A stretch of 64,000 bases of DNA from Phocaeicola abscessus CCUG 55929 (GCF_000312445.1 NZ_HE997184.1:195346-259345); one strand, 5' to 3'; counted from the stretch's first letter, positions 26,345-36,316 are shown. Made by a program: numbers and translations. The notes: a model not told the origin generated them from the letters alone.

Positions 26345-28000
26345 ATGAAAGGAAAGAAAACGATGAAAAAGATTATAGCATATATCGCAATGGGTACAGC
26401 ATTGCTTATGAGTTCGTGCAGCGACTTCCTCGACGTGCAGCCCGAAGGCGACGCCACTACCACGACTTATTTTACGAGCGACCGGCAGGCTATCGATGCC
26501 GTGGATGCACTGTACGAGAGATTTCATCAGGAAGCGGTTTATGGGCGCGAGCTCTTTTGGGAACAAGGCGCCGCTTGCGATGTGGTATGGGGAAGGACGC
26601 GTAGCTACCCCACATTGGCTACCTTCAAATACACGGGCGATGAATCTCCTTTGAGAACTGTCTTCGACAGGATGTACACTGTCATGGCGCGTTCCAATTG
26701 GGTGATCGAGCAATTGCTGCGCAAAGCCAACTCGTCAGCCTTGTCCGCCATTGAAAAGCGCAGTTTGGGAGAAGCTTACTTCACGCGTGGATGGGCGCAT
26801 TTCCTGATCGCTTATCGGTACGGTACCGACAAGCAGGGAGTGCCCTTCGTACGCTATGAGGATTTCGATGGTGGCTACGATAATTCCATACCACCCCAGC
26901 GGGAATCCGTCGTCGATAATTATAAACTGATTATCGCGGACATGGATCTGGCGGCGGAGTATCTGCCCAAGTTCGAAGAATACGAGGTCGACGACAGAGG
27001 CCGCGCTCATAAGGCGGCGACCGTGGCTTTCAAAGCGAAAGTATATGCTTATTGGGCTACGTGGGATGCGACGCAATGGAATCAAGTCATCGGCATGGTC
27101 GATGAATTGGAAAACGTATATGCACGCGGTTTGGCTGATACCTTCGGACAGGTGTTCTCTTCGGACTTTGCCGACTTCTGGAACAAAGAGTACCTGTGGA
27201 GTATCCCCAGTACCGGCGGCTCGACAAACGGCGGTTCCGAGTTCCCGGGCGTTGTTCTCGAAAACAAGGGTTGGGGTAAATATAACGGTTGGGGGCAAAA
27301 TAAACCGTCGTATGACATCTATGCCGAACTGCTGAAAGACGGTAAGGGCAACGACCGCTTGCTGCGAACGGTGCTGGAATACGGGCAAGCATTCCCGTTC
27401 CTTGGAGAAACGCGCCTGTTCTGGTCTACCTCCGATGTCGAGGCAGGCTTCATGATCAACAAGTACATGGATCCGTTCAAGCATGCCGATGCCGCTGATA
27501 ACGGATACATCAGCACGAACGGAGACTGGCCGACAACACGCCTTAATTTTCCCGTGATTCGTTTTGCCGAGATGCTGTTGTTTCGCGCCGAGGCCTACTT
27601 GATGACCAACCGGGCGGACAAGGCCACCGCCGACCTCAACCGACTGCGCCTTCGCTCCAGACTCGCTCCGTTGATAGGCACGGCTACGATGAACGATTTG
27701 TATCATGAACGCCGTTGTGAACTGGCTTTCGAATTCACCGACCACCTGTTCGACCTCAAGCGTTGGCATCGTTCTGTGAATGTCGAAATCAAAGCTTTGG
27801 CCGCTGCCGAGCTGAAAGCGCATCCGCAGGTACGTCATTACACGAATCGGCAAGATCCGACATCGGACTGTACGGTGGGCGATTACGAAGATTACAAGGA
27901 TAAGGCCGCTTATCAGGATTACATGATGGTATTCCCTTACCCGTCCAAACAAGTGATCAACTCGAACGGCCGATTGAAACAGAACGAAGGCTATCATTGA
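26345..28000 (+). CDS. SusD/RagB-type outer-membrane lipoprotein
   Basis: A 551-residue lipoprotein with lipobox LMSSC and the motif SDFLDVQPEG right after the Cys. The SusD TPR-like core follows (SLGEAYFTRGWAHFLIAYRYG), with the C-terminal RagB signature (LYHERRCELAFEFTDHLFDLKRW). It caps the SusC barrel encoded just upstream and binds ligand at the surface. Translation may begin at the ATG at 26345 or the second one at 26363; upstream in-frame codons overlap susC and are less likely. Confidence 0.92.
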   Translation: MKGKKTMKKIIAYIAMGTALLMSSCSDFLDVQPEGDATTTTYFTSDRQAIDAVDALYERFHQEAVYGRELFWEQGAACDVVWGRTRSYPTLATFKYTGDESPLRTVFDRMYTVMARSNWVIEQLLRKANSSALSAIEKRSLGEAYFTRGWAHFLIAYRYGTDKQGVPFVRYEDFDGGYDNSIPPQRESVVDNYKLIIADMDLAAEYLPKFEEYEVDDRGRAHKAATVAFKAKVYAYWATWDATQWNQVIGMVDELENVYARGLADTFGQVFSSDFADFWNKEYLWSIPSTGGSTNGGSEFPGVVLENKGWGKYNGWGQNKPSYDIYAELLKDGKGNDRLLRTVLEYGQAFPFLGETRLFWSTSDVEAGFMINKYMDPFKHADAADNGYISTNGDWPTTRLNFPVIRFAEMLLFRAEAYLMTNRADKATADLNRLRLRSRLAPLIGTATMNDLYHERRCELAFEFTDHLFDLKRWHRSVNVEIKALAAAELKAHPQVRHYTNRQDPTSDCTVGDYEDYKDKAAYQDYMMVFPYPSKQVINSNGRLKQNEGYH

Positions 28001-28469
28001 TTCTCTTTCCTCGAAGTGCGAAGGAGGTAGGCGATTCATGACCGATTCTTGACCGCAAGGTTTTCTTATCCTATGGACGCTTGCGGTTGTTCTTCCTCCT
28101 TTCGCAAAGAGGAAGAAAATCTGCTGTACCCGCAACCGATAGCGGCGCATGGAAAATATGACATCGTACACCTGTACATTGATTGATAATTTTATAATTT
28201 ATAACTTTGATACGGGTATGGAGAAAGATCGATAAGACGTTGGTTCTTGAAACCGTGACTAACATTCAATCCCCATACCCTTACATCCGAAATTTGGATA
28301 GTCATATTTCGGAGCAACCTTCGACCACCCTTCGGACAGATGTGTTGTTCAAAGCCTCGATATTTTTATTCGAACGGACGTAAAATCAAAAACTTTTACG
28401 TATATTTGGGAAAAAAGGCGTCCATCGCCCTTGCAAAGCATGTTTCGCTAACCGTTAAATATATCGCCA
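28001..28469. other. Intergenic region before the KamA-type gene
   Basis: About 470 bases. An 8-bp hairpin (ACCGCAAG with CTTGCGGT, 28052-28087) lies 50 bases after susD but lacks a T tract. A second imperfect hairpin at 28090-28117 is formed by TTCTTCCTC and GAGGAAGAA. The promoter/dyad at 28378-28408 is listed separately. No lysine-riboswitch-like structure and no gene were seen. Confidence 0.5.
28378..28408 (+). promoter_or_regulatory. Inverted repeat abutting a -7 box upstream of the KamA-type gene
   Basis: ACGTAAAA (28378-28385) and TTTTACGT (28394-28401) form a perfect 8-bp dyad with an 8-base spacer. The last T of the dyad is the first base of TATATTTG (28401-28408), a TAnnTTTG box. 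The dyad therefore covers the -10 to -30 zone, a position typical of an operator. The ATG is 61 bases beyond the box. Confidence 0.5.
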
Positions 28470-30587
28470 ATGAAGCATCAGAAACACCCGCCGGGAAATA
28501 TCAGAGACCTGTTTGAAACCCGTTTGCCGTTTATTGGCGAATTGGCAATCGCTTGCAGCAACGTCGCTCAGTTTAAGGAAAAGCTGGCTGCAAACCTATT
28601 GACAGATGAAAGGATCATTGATCAGGATGCGAAGGAGAATCTTTTCCGCCTGATGGAATACGACGGAAGAACCGTTTGGGAATTGTCGGAAGAACGTGAG
28701 GTCGAAATATCGACGATTGAGCTGCTGTGGCAATCTTTTCGCGACGGTGCCCGCGAAATCGGCGTAACTGATGACTTCCTCTGGGACATGTATCATCAGT
28801 TTGAGCGACTCTACGCGGGCGAATCGGATAAACCTGCCAAACAAGAAGTGTTTCAATGGATGGAGCGATGGCCCAGCGGACTCGATAAACAGGTGTCGGA
28901 AATCCGGCGAACGAACCGGGAGCGTATTGTCGACTGCCTGATTGCCAAGATCGAGCATCGCCATGCGCACCGCAGCCCTTACGTGTTTCCCGAAGGCTTC
29001 TCGCTGGGGCAGAAACGTCGACAGGTCGAAGCCTGGTGGGACGATTATCGTTTCCATCTGTCGTTGGCTATCCGTTCTCCTCGCGAACTCAACTTCTTTT
29101 TAGGCGGGAAACTGTCGGCAGAAGTCCTTGATCTCTACCGTCGAGCGGTGAATAAAGGGATGCCCGTGTTTGTGACGCCTTATTATCTCTCCTTGTTGAA
29201 TGTGGACGACAATCGAGGGTACGACGATGCGGCCATCCGCTCTTACGTGATGTATTCGCCCGAGCTCGTAGATGCTTTCGGACATATCAAGGCTTGGGAG
29301 CGTGAAGATCGAGTGCGTGCCGGCGAACCGAATGCAGCGGGGTGGTTGTTGCCGGAAGGGCACAATATCCACCGACGTTATCCTGATGTAGTCGTATTGA
29401 TACCCGACTCCATGGGAAGGGCTTGCGGCGGGCTCTGTGCCTCCTGTCAACGCATGTACGGCTTTCAGAAAGGGAACCTGAACTTCGAACTGGATGAACT
29501 TCGGCCAAAGGAAACGTGGCAGACGAAGCTGCACAGGCTCATGCGATACATGGAGGAAGACAAGCAGATACGCGACATCCTCATCACCGGCGGCGATGCA
29601 CTGATGAGTCAGGATGCCTCGTTGCGCGTGATTTTCAGCGCCCTTTGCAACATGGCCATGCGTAAACGCAAGCGCAATGAGAAACGCCCGGATGGACAAA
29701 AATACGCTGAACTTCAACGAGTGAGAATTGGTACGCGTCTGCCCGCCTATTTGCCCATGAGGGTGACCGAAGCGTTGACGCGCCTGCTGGACGAATTCCG
29801 GCGCAAAGCCTCTGTCGTAGGTGTGCGTCAATTCTACGTGCAGACGCATTTCCAAACACCACTCGAGGTGACCCCTGAAGCGAAAAAAGCCATCCGGAGG
29901 TTGCAGTCGGCAGGATGGATCGTCACTAATCAGCTGGTGTATAATGTGGCCGCCTCTCGGCGTGGACATACGGCCAAGCTTCGCCGCATCCTCAACTCGC
30001 TCGACGTGCTATGCTATTATACTTTTTCCGTAAAGGGCTTCGCAGAGAATCACGCCGTCTTCGCACCCAACAGTCGCTCTCTTCAGGAGCAACAGGAAGA
30101 AAAGGTGTGGGGCAAGGTCGACAGGGCGGCGCAACGAGAACTGATCCGTACCTTGTTTGCGGCAGGCGGCTCGCAGGGAGTGATAAGCCGTTTCTGTCGA
30201 ACTCATCGGGTGCCGTTCCTGGCTTCCGATCGGAATGTGCTCAATCTGCCCGGCATCGGCAAAAGCATGACCTTCCGGCTGGTGGGCATCATGGCTGATG
30301 GACGCCGATTGCTCGAGTTTGACCACGATCACACGCGAAAACACAGTCCGGTCATCGAGAGATTTCCTAAGGTGTATATCTGTGAAAACAAGTCCGTCGG
30401 CGAATATCTCCGACAACTCGCCCAGATGGGTGAAAATCGCAATGAATATCGTTCTATTTGGCAATATACGGAAGGGGAGACCGAACCTCGTTTCCCTTTG
30501 TACGAATATCCTGAGACTGGCCTCCGTACGACCGACGAATATAATCATATCCGTAGCGAACCGATCCTCTCGAAAGATGAAGCCTGA
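28470..30587 (+). CDS. KamA-family radical SAM protein with N-terminal extension
   Basis: A 705-residue protein. The radical-SAM cluster motif CxxxCxxC is at Cys319, Cys323 and Cys326 (CGGLCASC), preceded by VVVLIPDSMGRA and followed by ILITGGDALMSQD, the SAM-binding GGD. Typical lysine 2,3-aminomutases place the cysteines about 185 residues earlier, so this protein has a long N-terminal extension (about 1-190) of unknown role. Such long KamA relatives occur in Bacteroidetes. Aminomutase activity on lysine is not proven. A final VxxPxxSCxxC-type zinc motif was not seen. It appears monocistronic, with its own promoter. Confidence 0.78.
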   Translation: MKHQKHPPGNIRDLFETRLPFIGELAIACSNVAQFKEKLAANLLTDERIIDQDAKENLFRLMEYDGRTVWELSEEREVEISTIELLWQSFRDGAREIGVTDDFLWDMYHQFERLYAGESDKPAKQEVFQWMERWPSGLDKQVSEIRRTNRERIVDCLIAKIEHRHAHRSPYVFPEGFSLGQKRRQVEAWWDDYRFHLSLAIRSPRELNFFLGGKLSAEVLDLYRRAVNKGMPVFVTPYYLSLLNVDDNRGYDDAAIRSYVMYSPELVDAFGHIKAWEREDRVRAGEPNAAGWLLPEGHNIHRRYPDVVVLIPDSMGRACGGLCASCQRMYGFQKGNLNFELDELRPKETWQTKLHRLMRYMEEDKQIRDILITGGDALMSQDASLRVIFSALCNMAMRKRKRNEKRPDGQKYAELQRVRIGTRLPAYLPMRVTEALTRLLDEFRRKASVVGVRQFYVQTHFQTPLEVTPEAKKAIRRLQSAGWIVTNQLVYNVAASRRGHTAKLRRILNSLDVLCYYTFSVKGFAENHAVFAPNSRSLQEQQEEKVWGKVDRAAQRELIRTLFAAGGSQGVISRFCRTHRVPFLASDRNVLNLPGIGKSMTFRLVGIMADGRRLLEFDHDHTRKHSPVIERFPKVYICENKSVGEYLRQLAQMGENRNEYRSIWQYTEGETEPRFPLYEYPETGLRTTDEYNHIRSEPILSKDEA

Positions 30588-30764
30588 ATGCCGAACTCTC
30601 GTCCGTTTGCTTCGAATGAGACGAAACTTACGGAATCCTGCCAAACTGTCAGCCGATTAAAATGTTTCCCTTAAAACGATAAATGGCATAACCTTTGTTC
30701 TTTTACAGGCGTGTCCTGAGGGCATGAGACAAATAGAACAAAAAAACAAATAAAAATATGAAAT

Positions 30765-32684
30765 ATGGGAAAGATTATAGGTATTGACTTAGGTACTACA
30801 AATTCGTGTGTAGCTGTATTCGAAGGGAATGAACCGACGGTAATTGCAAATAGTGAGGGCAAGCGTACGACTCCTTCTATCGTCGCATTCGTAGATGGCG
30901 GCGAACGTAAAGTCGGCGATCCGGCTAAGCGTCAGGCCATTACGAATCCGAAACGAACCATCTTCTCGATCAAACGCTTTATGGGAGAGAATTGGGAACA
31001 GGTTCAGAAAGAGGTCGCTCGCGTACCTTATAAAGTGGTGAATCAGAACAATATGCCTCGTGTGGACATCGACGGCCGACTTTATACACCGCAGGAAATA
31101 TCGGCGATGATCCTTCAGAAAATGAAGAAGACGGCAGAGGATTATCTCGGACAGGAAGTAACGGATGCGGTGATTACCGTGCCCGCCTATTTTTCGGATT
31201 CGCAACGCCAGGCCACCAAAGAGGCCGGACAAATAGCCGGGCTGAATGTGAAGCGCATTGTCAACGAACCCACGGCCGCGGCATTGGCCTACGGCTTGGA
31301 TAAAAAGAATCGGGATATGAAGATTGCCGTATTCGACCTTGGCGGCGGTACGTTCGATATTTCTATCTTGGATTTCGGCGGCGGCGTCTTCGAAGTTCTT
31401 TCGACCAACGGCGATACGCACTTGGGAGGCGATGATTTCGATCAGAAGATTATCGATTGGCTGGTTGAGGAGTTTAAGCATGATGAAGGAGCAGACCTTA
31501 GGGCCGATCCGATGGCGATGCAACGCCTGAAAGAAGCTGCGGAAAAGGCGAAGATAGAATTGTCTTCTTCCACATCGACGGAGATCAATTTGCCGTATAT
31601 CATGCCGGTGGATGGAATGCCGAAGCATTTGGTCAAAACGTTGACGCGCGCTAAATTTGAATCGCTGTGTCATGAGTTGATTCAAGCTTGCTTGGAACCT
31701 TGCAAGAAAGCAATGGCTGACGCAAACCTGTCGACCAGCGATATCAATGAAGTCATCTTGGTAGGCGGTTCTTCTCGAATCCCTGCAGTGCAGCAGTTGG
31801 TTCAGGATTTCTTCGGGAAAGCTCCTTCTAAAGGCGTGAATCCAGATGAGGTAGTGGCTGTCGGTGCTTCTATTCAAGGTGCGGTTTTGACGGACGAGAT
31901 TAAGGGCGTTGTGCTCTTAGATGTGACACCATTGTCGATGGGTATCGAAACGATGGGCGGAGTTATGACGAAATTAATCGATGCCAATACTACCATTCCT
32001 TGCAAAAAAAGCGAGGTCTTTTCTACTGCAGCTGATAACCAGACGGAAGTTACTATTCATGTATTGCAGGGCGAACGTCCGATGGCGGCTCAAAACAAGA
32101 GTATCGGTCAGTTTAATCTGACAGGTATTGCACCGGCCCGCCGAGGAATTCCTCAAATTGAGGTTACGTTCGATATCGACGCGAATGGTATTCTGAAAGT
32201 CTCTGCCAAGGATAAGGCAACGGGCAAGGAACAGGCTATTCGCATCGAAGCTTCGTCTGGTTTGAGCAAGGATGAGATTGAACGTATGAAGACGGAAGCT
32301 CAAGCTAATGCCGAGGCAGACAAGAAAGAACGGGAGAAGGCGGATAAACTGAATCAAGCCGACTCCATGATCTTCACGACGGAGAACCAATTGAAAGATT
32401 TGGGAAACAAGGTTCCCGCAGATAAAAAGCCGACAATAGAAACGGCCTTGCAAAAGTTGAAAGATGCGCATAAGGCACAGGATTTAGCCGGGATCGACAC
32501 CGCCATGAATGAATTGAATGCCGCATGGCAGGCCGCAAGTGCTCAGATGTATTCGCAGAGCGGTGCTCAAGGCTCTCAAGAAGAGGCCCAACAAGGTCAA
32601 CAGCAGACTAATAATCAAGAGAGCACAACCAATAACACGAACGGCGAGAATATCCAAGATGCCGACTTCGAGGAAGTGAAATAA
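30765..32684 (+). CDS. dnaK: Molecular chaperone DnaK (Hsp70)
   Basis: A 639-residue protein. The ATPase domain begins [20 protein letters not shown] and holds the phosphate loops [13 protein letters not shown] and [10 protein letters not shown]. Then come linker [16 protein letters not shown], the substrate-binding domain, a helical lid, and a Gln/Asn-rich tail ending DADFEEVK, the usual DnaK C-terminus. It folds proteins with DnaJ and GrpE, neither of which is encoded beside it. It ends in a strong terminator at 32717. Confidence 0.98.
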   Translation: MGKIIGIDLGTTNSCVAVFEGNEPTVIANSEGKRTTPSIVAFVDGGERKVGDPAKRQAITNPKRTIFSIKRFMGENWEQVQKEVARVPYKVVNQNNMPRVDIDGRLYTPQEISAMILQKMKKTAEDYLGQEVTDAVITVPAYFSDSQRQATKEAGQIAGLNVKRIVNEPTAAALAYGLDKKNRDMKIAVFDLGGGTFDISILDFGGGVFEVLSTNGDTHLGGDDFDQKIIDWLVEEFKHDEGADLRADPMAMQRLKEAAEKAKIELSSSTSTEINLPYIMPVDGMPKHLVKTLTRAKFESLCHELIQACLEPCKKAMADANLSTSDINEVILVGGSSRIPAVQQLVQDFFGKAPSKGVNPDEVVAVGASIQGAVLTDEIKGVVLLDVTPLSMGIETMGGVMTKLIDANTTIPCKKSEVFSTAADNQTEVTIHVLQGERPMAAQNKSIGQFNLTGIAPARRGIPQIEVTFDIDANGILKVSAKDKATGKEQAIRIEASSGLSKDEIERMKTEAQANAEADKKEREKADKLNQADSMIFTTENQLKDLGNKVPADKKPTIETALQKLKDAHKAQDLAGIDTAMNELNAAWQAASAQMYSQSGAQGSQEEAQQGQQQTNNQESTTNNTNGENIQDADFEEVK

Positions 32685-32716
32685 TTACGCTCACAAACGA
32701 GCATCAAACAAATAGT

Positions 32717-32754
32717 AAATAGCAGTAAGATAACAACTTACTGCTATTTTTATT
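32717..32754 (+). terminator. Rho-independent terminator of dnaK
   Basis: A 13-bp perfect stem (AAATAGCAGTAAG with CTTACTGCTATTT) and a 7-base loop, followed by TTATTTTC. It starts 32 bases after the dnaK stop codon. Confidence 0.88.
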
Positions 32755-32800
32755 TTCTATAGTTTCTCGTATTTCTTCGTTTTTCATCGATTTTAGTCTT

Positions 32801-32822
32801 ATATTTGTACCATATTTGTGCC
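32801..32822. repeat. Tandem 11-bp repeat upstream of the zinc-finger/HTH gene
   Basis: ATATTTGTACC (32801-32811) is followed directly by ATATTTGTGCC (32812-32822), differing at one base. It lies just past the dnaK terminator and 73 bases before the HTH gene. It could be an operator for that gene or a remnant of an integration site; the first copy also overlaps a TTATATTTG promoter-like box. Confidence 0.5.
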
Positions 32823-32894
32823 GCGACTTATTAGTGTATAACGTGCGACTTAAATAAAAATAGTAATTGATTATCAGACAGATAAAAAAAGCAT

Positions 32895-33449
32895 ATGCCA
32901 GCTGCAAAATTTCAGATTGAGCGAAAGTGCGAATTGTGTGGGGAGACCTTTCTTGCCAAGACAATCACATCGAGATATTGTTCTATACAATGCTCAAGGT
33001 CTGCGTATTCACAAAAAAAGCGAGAGGAAAAGTTGGAAGAGCTGCGGCGAGAGAAGGCCGCAAAGGTTCCCAAGGATCAACCCTACCTCTCTATCTCCGA
33101 TGCTATTGCTCTATACGATGTTTGCAGAGATACGTTATACCGACTCGTTAGAAGTAAGGCTCTCCGAAGTTATAACTTAGGAAAAAGGATGACTCGCATC
33201 TGTAGAGAGGATTTAGAACGCAACTTTAATCTGAGGCCTGTTGGTGAGCAAAAGCCGAGAAGAAATGGGGCTAAACTCTACAACCTTGAGCCAGAGTATT
33301 GTTACACGATTGGTGAAATAACAGCCAAGTTTGGTGTTACGGAAGGGACAGTATATAAGCATATCAGGAAATTTTCCATTCCCATAAGGCAGATTGGCAA
33401 CTATGTCTATGCCCCAAAATCTGAGATTGATAATTTGTATAAGCACTAA
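32895..33449 (+). CDS. Zinc-finger and double helix-turn-helix DNA-binding protein
   Basis: A 184-residue protein. The N-terminal four-Cys zinc ribbon is CELCGETF...YCSIQC (residues about 13-35), followed by a charged helix (QKKREEKLEELRREKAAK). Two excisionase-like HTH_17 domains follow: LSISDAIALYDVCRDTLYRL at about 72-115 and YTIGEITAKFGVTEGTVYKH at about 138-180, each ending in a strand that closes the wing. Bacteroidetes mobile elements often carry proteins of this type beside integrases, but no integrase is present here. The coding region is more AT-rich than the neighbouring dnaK and looks like an accessory gene. Confidence 0.7.
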   Translation: MPAAKFQIERKCELCGETFLAKTITSRYCSIQCSRSAYSQKKREEKLEELRREKAAKVPKDQPYLSISDAIALYDVCRDTLYRLVRSKALRSYNLGKRMTRICREDLERNFNLRPVGEQKPRRNGAKLYNLEPEYCYTIGEITAKFGVTEGTVYKHIRKFSIPIRQIGNYVYAPKSEIDNLYKH

Positions 33450-33506
33450 CCTACGACATACAGGAGAAAATTCATTTTGTTGGGGGTTATCATCGTTTAT
33501 TTTCAG

Positions 33507-33514
33507 TAACTTTG
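33507..33514 (+). promoter_or_regulatory. -7 box (TAACTTTG) for the GH78 gene
   Basis: TAACTTTG fits TAnnTTTG and stands 23 bases before the ATG at 33538. No matching -33 box at ideal distance was found. It suggests the rhamnosidase is transcribed apart from the convergent SusC/D operon. Confidence 0.45.
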
Positions 33515-33537
33515 TATAAAATCAATTTTCAAAAACT

Positions 33538-36255
33538 ATGAAACCAAGAAATATTATTATTGCCTTACTCACAGTAAGCTACATCACGGCAACAGCAGCT
33601 ATCAGGCCTATAAAACTGACTTGCGAATATTTAGAGAATCCCATGACCATTGACGCACAGCATCCACGTCTTTCATGGATTAACATCGCCGACAAGAATG
33701 AGAATGACCAATGGCAAACCGCCTGGCAGATACAGGTAGCCTCGTTGCCCCAATCGCTTGCACAGGGAAAAGCTGATCTGTGGGACTCCGGACGGACTGA
33801 CGGTAACACGTCCACTATCATCCCATACATTGGCAAAGCATTACGGTCAGGACAAGACTGCTACTGGCGTGTACGCGTATGGGACAAAAACGGTAAGGCA
33901 TCAGCATGGAGCAATACGGCAAACTGGCACATGGGACTGCTCGACAAAAGCGACTGGAAAGCCCAATGGATTGGTGCGCCGTGGGATGAGGAAGATGCCA
34001 CGGTGCGCTCGATAGACAAAAATGACAAGCCTGCGCCATTACTGCGGAAACGCTTTGATATCAGCAAAAGCGTAGAGAAAGCACACATCTACGTTAGCGG
34101 CTTAGGATATTTCGAACTTTACATGAATGGTAAGAAAGTGGGAGACGACGTGCTGGTGCCCAACCAAACTGACTACACGCACCGTCCCGACATAGAACGG
34201 AAACGAGTCAGGATAGACAACAAATTCAAAGGTTACCGCGTATTGTATCTGTGTTACGATGTGAAGCCATATCTACGTAAGGGAAACAATGCCATCGGAT
34301 GCCTGCTCGGATGCGGGTTCTTTAACTCCTTCAATCCTGGCGACTTCATCATTCCATACGCCTCCCCACGCATAATAGCCCAAATGGAGATTGAATACAA
34401 CGACGGAACTAAAGAAACTATATGTTCTAACACATCGTGGGAAGTCAAAAAGAGCTTTATCGTCTCGAACGGTATCTATACGGGTGAGCACGCTGACGGA
34501 CGACTTATTGACCGTAACTGGTGCTGCTCCACTGAAGGCTGGCAACAAGCCGTGGAACGCAAGTCACCTGATGGACAGCTTGAAGCACAGATGGCATATT
34601 CAGACAGAGTGAATAAGGAAATGAAACCCTTGAGCATCCAAAAGATTAGCAGTGACAAATGGTTCGTCGATTTCGGCGAAGAGATTGCCGGCTGGATACA
34701 TCTGAAAAAGATGAATGGTAAACCAGGACAAAGGATAGACATACATTATATATATGAAACTAACAGCCCTATACCAAACAAAAATTCAAACGCATCTCCT
34801 GGGAACGAGAATGTACCGCCGCAAGGCACTAACAGCTATACTCTAAATGGAAACAAAAATGAGGATTATCACGCACATTTCGCTTGGTTTGTGTTTAGTA
34901 AAGTCATAATCAACGGATGGGAAGGTGAGCTGAAAGCAGATCAGATAACAGCAGAGGATATACATACAGAATTGCCACAAACCGCACACTTTGCTTGTTC
35001 CGACACGCTGATTAACAAGATACAAAAAATCTGGTGTCGCAGTCTCCTTGACAATACGCATGGAGGTATATTCAGCGATTGTCCACACCGCGAACGCATC
35101 GGCTACACTGGTGACGGGCAAGTAGCATGTGAGACCGTGATGTACAACTATGACGGACGAGCCGTCTACACCAAATGGATGCGCGATATTCTACTTGCTC
35201 AAAACCCTACTACCGGATACGCGCCCAACGCTGCACCTTGGGAATCGGGAGCAGGAGGCGGTCCGGAATGGGGAGCAGCCATGATCATTATCCCCTACAC
35301 TTTCTATCAAATGTATCACGATGCCGATATACTAAACAATAACTATAAAGGTATGGTTGAACTGATGAAGTATTTTCGCAACTGGGTAGACGAAGATGGT
35401 ATCATGCTACATAACTATTGGGACTGGGACAATCCTATGGCACAATGGCTGAACTTAGGCGAATGGTGTGCCCCAACATCCGTACTGCCTCGAAAAGCTC
35501 TTATCCATACCTATTATTATTGGCTATGTGCCCGCAACATCTCAAGAATCGCCGCCGCCATAGGCAAATACGAGGATGCAAAGCAATATGAAGAACTGGC
35601 GGAACATACACGCAAAGCATTTCACAAGCGGTTCTACGACCGTGACCTGCGCACCTACGGCGAAGCCGGAAGCAACATCTTCGCTCTCGACATGGGCATT
35701 GACAATAGGAATCAGTTGGCTGACGTACTGAATACCCTGAAAGATGAATTGAAACGGAACAACGGACACCTCAATACTGGAATCTTCGGAACGAAACTGT
35801 TCTTCGAAGTACTCACCCGTTATGGTCTTAACGAGGAGGCCTATGAAGCCATGACCAAGATCGACTTCCCCAGTTTCGGCAACTGGATCAGACAGGGAGC
35901 AACGACAACATGGGAACAGTGGAACGGCGGTGCATCGCATAACCACCCGATGTTCGGCGGTGGGCTGACATGGTTTTATCGCTGTTTGGTAGGTATCGAC
36001 ATTGATTTCATCAAAAATGGTGACCGCCACTTTGTCATCAAGCCCTATCCGCCGAAGAATGTAAGCTGGGCAGAATATAGCAACGAGACCCCATACGGCA
36101 AAGTAGCCGTAAGATGGGACAAGATCACTACAGGATATAAACTGCAAATAATTGTGCCAGTGGGTTGTACGGCAACTGTTATACCTCCCGGAAAGGACGG
36201 CGTAGCAAATACACGACAATTGAAAAGCGGCAACTATATCATAGATTGCTTATAA
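33538..36255 (+). CDS. Alpha-L-rhamnosidase, GH78 family
   Basis: A 905-residue secreted enzyme with signal peptide MKPRNIIIALLTVSYITATA. The domain order is that of bacterial GH78: an N-terminal fibronectin-like domain (PRLSWI, YWRVRVWDKNGKASAW), the Bac_rhamnosid_N domain (AHIYVSGLGYFELYMNGKKVGDDVL), a beta-sandwich, the (alpha/alpha)6 barrel and a C-terminal beta domain. The barrel carries the family signature SDCPHRERIGYTGDGQ, with Asp514 and Glu519 as likely catalytic-pocket acids. It releases terminal alpha-L-rhamnose from glycans or glycosides. It faces the GH106-like gene across a shared terminator and probably serves the same locus. Confidence 0.9.
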   Translation: MKPRNIIIALLTVSYITATAAIRPIKLTCEYLENPMTIDAQHPRLSWINIADKNENDQWQTAWQIQVASLPQSLAQGKADLWDSGRTDGNTSTIIPYIGKALRSGQDCYWRVRVWDKNGKASAWSNTANWHMGLLDKSDWKAQWIGAPWDEEDATVRSIDKNDKPAPLLRKRFDISKSVEKAHIYVSGLGYFELYMNGKKVGDDVLVPNQTDYTHRPDIERKRVRIDNKFKGYRVLYLCYDVKPYLRKGNNAIGCLLGCGFFNSFNPGDFIIPYASPRIIAQMEIEYNDGTKETICSNTSWEVKKSFIVSNGIYTGEHADGRLIDRNWCCSTEGWQQAVERKSPDGQLEAQMAYSDRVNKEMKPLSIQKISSDKWFVDFGEEIAGWIHLKKMNGKPGQRIDIHYIYETNSPIPNKNSNASPGNENVPPQGTNSYTLNGNKNEDYHAHFAWFVFSKVIINGWEGELKADQITAEDIHTELPQTAHFACSDTLINKIQKIWCRSLLDNTHGGIFSDCPHRERIGYTGDGQVACETVMYNYDGRAVYTKWMRDILLAQNPTTGYAPNAAPWESGAGGGPEWGAAMIIIPYTFYQMYHDADILNNNYKGMVELMKYFRNWVDEDGIMLHNYWDWDNPMAQWLNLGEWCAPTSVLPRKALIHTYYYWLCARNISRIAAAIGKYEDAKQYEELAEHTRKAFHKRFYDRDLRTYGEAGSNIFALDMGIDNRNQLADVLNTLKDELKRNNGHLNTGIFGTKLFFEVLTRYGLNEEAYEAMTKIDFPSFGNWIRQGATTTWEQWNGGASHNHPMFGGGLTWFYRCLVGIDIDFIKNGDRHFVIKPYPPKNVSWAEYSNETPYGKVAVRWDKITTGYKLQIIVPVGCTATVIPPGKDGVANTRQLKSGNYIIDCL

Positions 36256-36256
36256 C

Positions 36257-36300
36257 AAAAAGGCATCCTACCGAATCAAAAGGATGCCTTTTCCTCTTTC
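36257..36300. terminator. Bidirectional terminator between convergent glycosidase genes
   Basis: AAAAGGCATCCT pairs with AGGATGCCTTTT (12 bp, 11-base loop). A pyrimidine-rich tail (TTTTCCTCTTT) follows on the plus strand and TTTTTG on the minus strand. It sits within 65 bases of both stop codons. Confidence 0.85.
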
Positions 36301-36316
36301 TATAACCATATCCAAC

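Noticed and set aside
26735-28171. Leftward 478-codon frame opposite susD
   Set aside because: SusD on the plus strand carries the lipobox and RagB signature; the reverse frame shows no family pattern.
28001-28469. Lysine riboswitch upstream of the KamA-type gene
   Set aside because: No multi-helix junction or conserved core was recognisable; only a short dyad at the promoter.
30789-31877. Leftward 362-codon frame inside dnaK
   Set aside because: A known by-product of dnaK codon structure; no start region or domain supports it.
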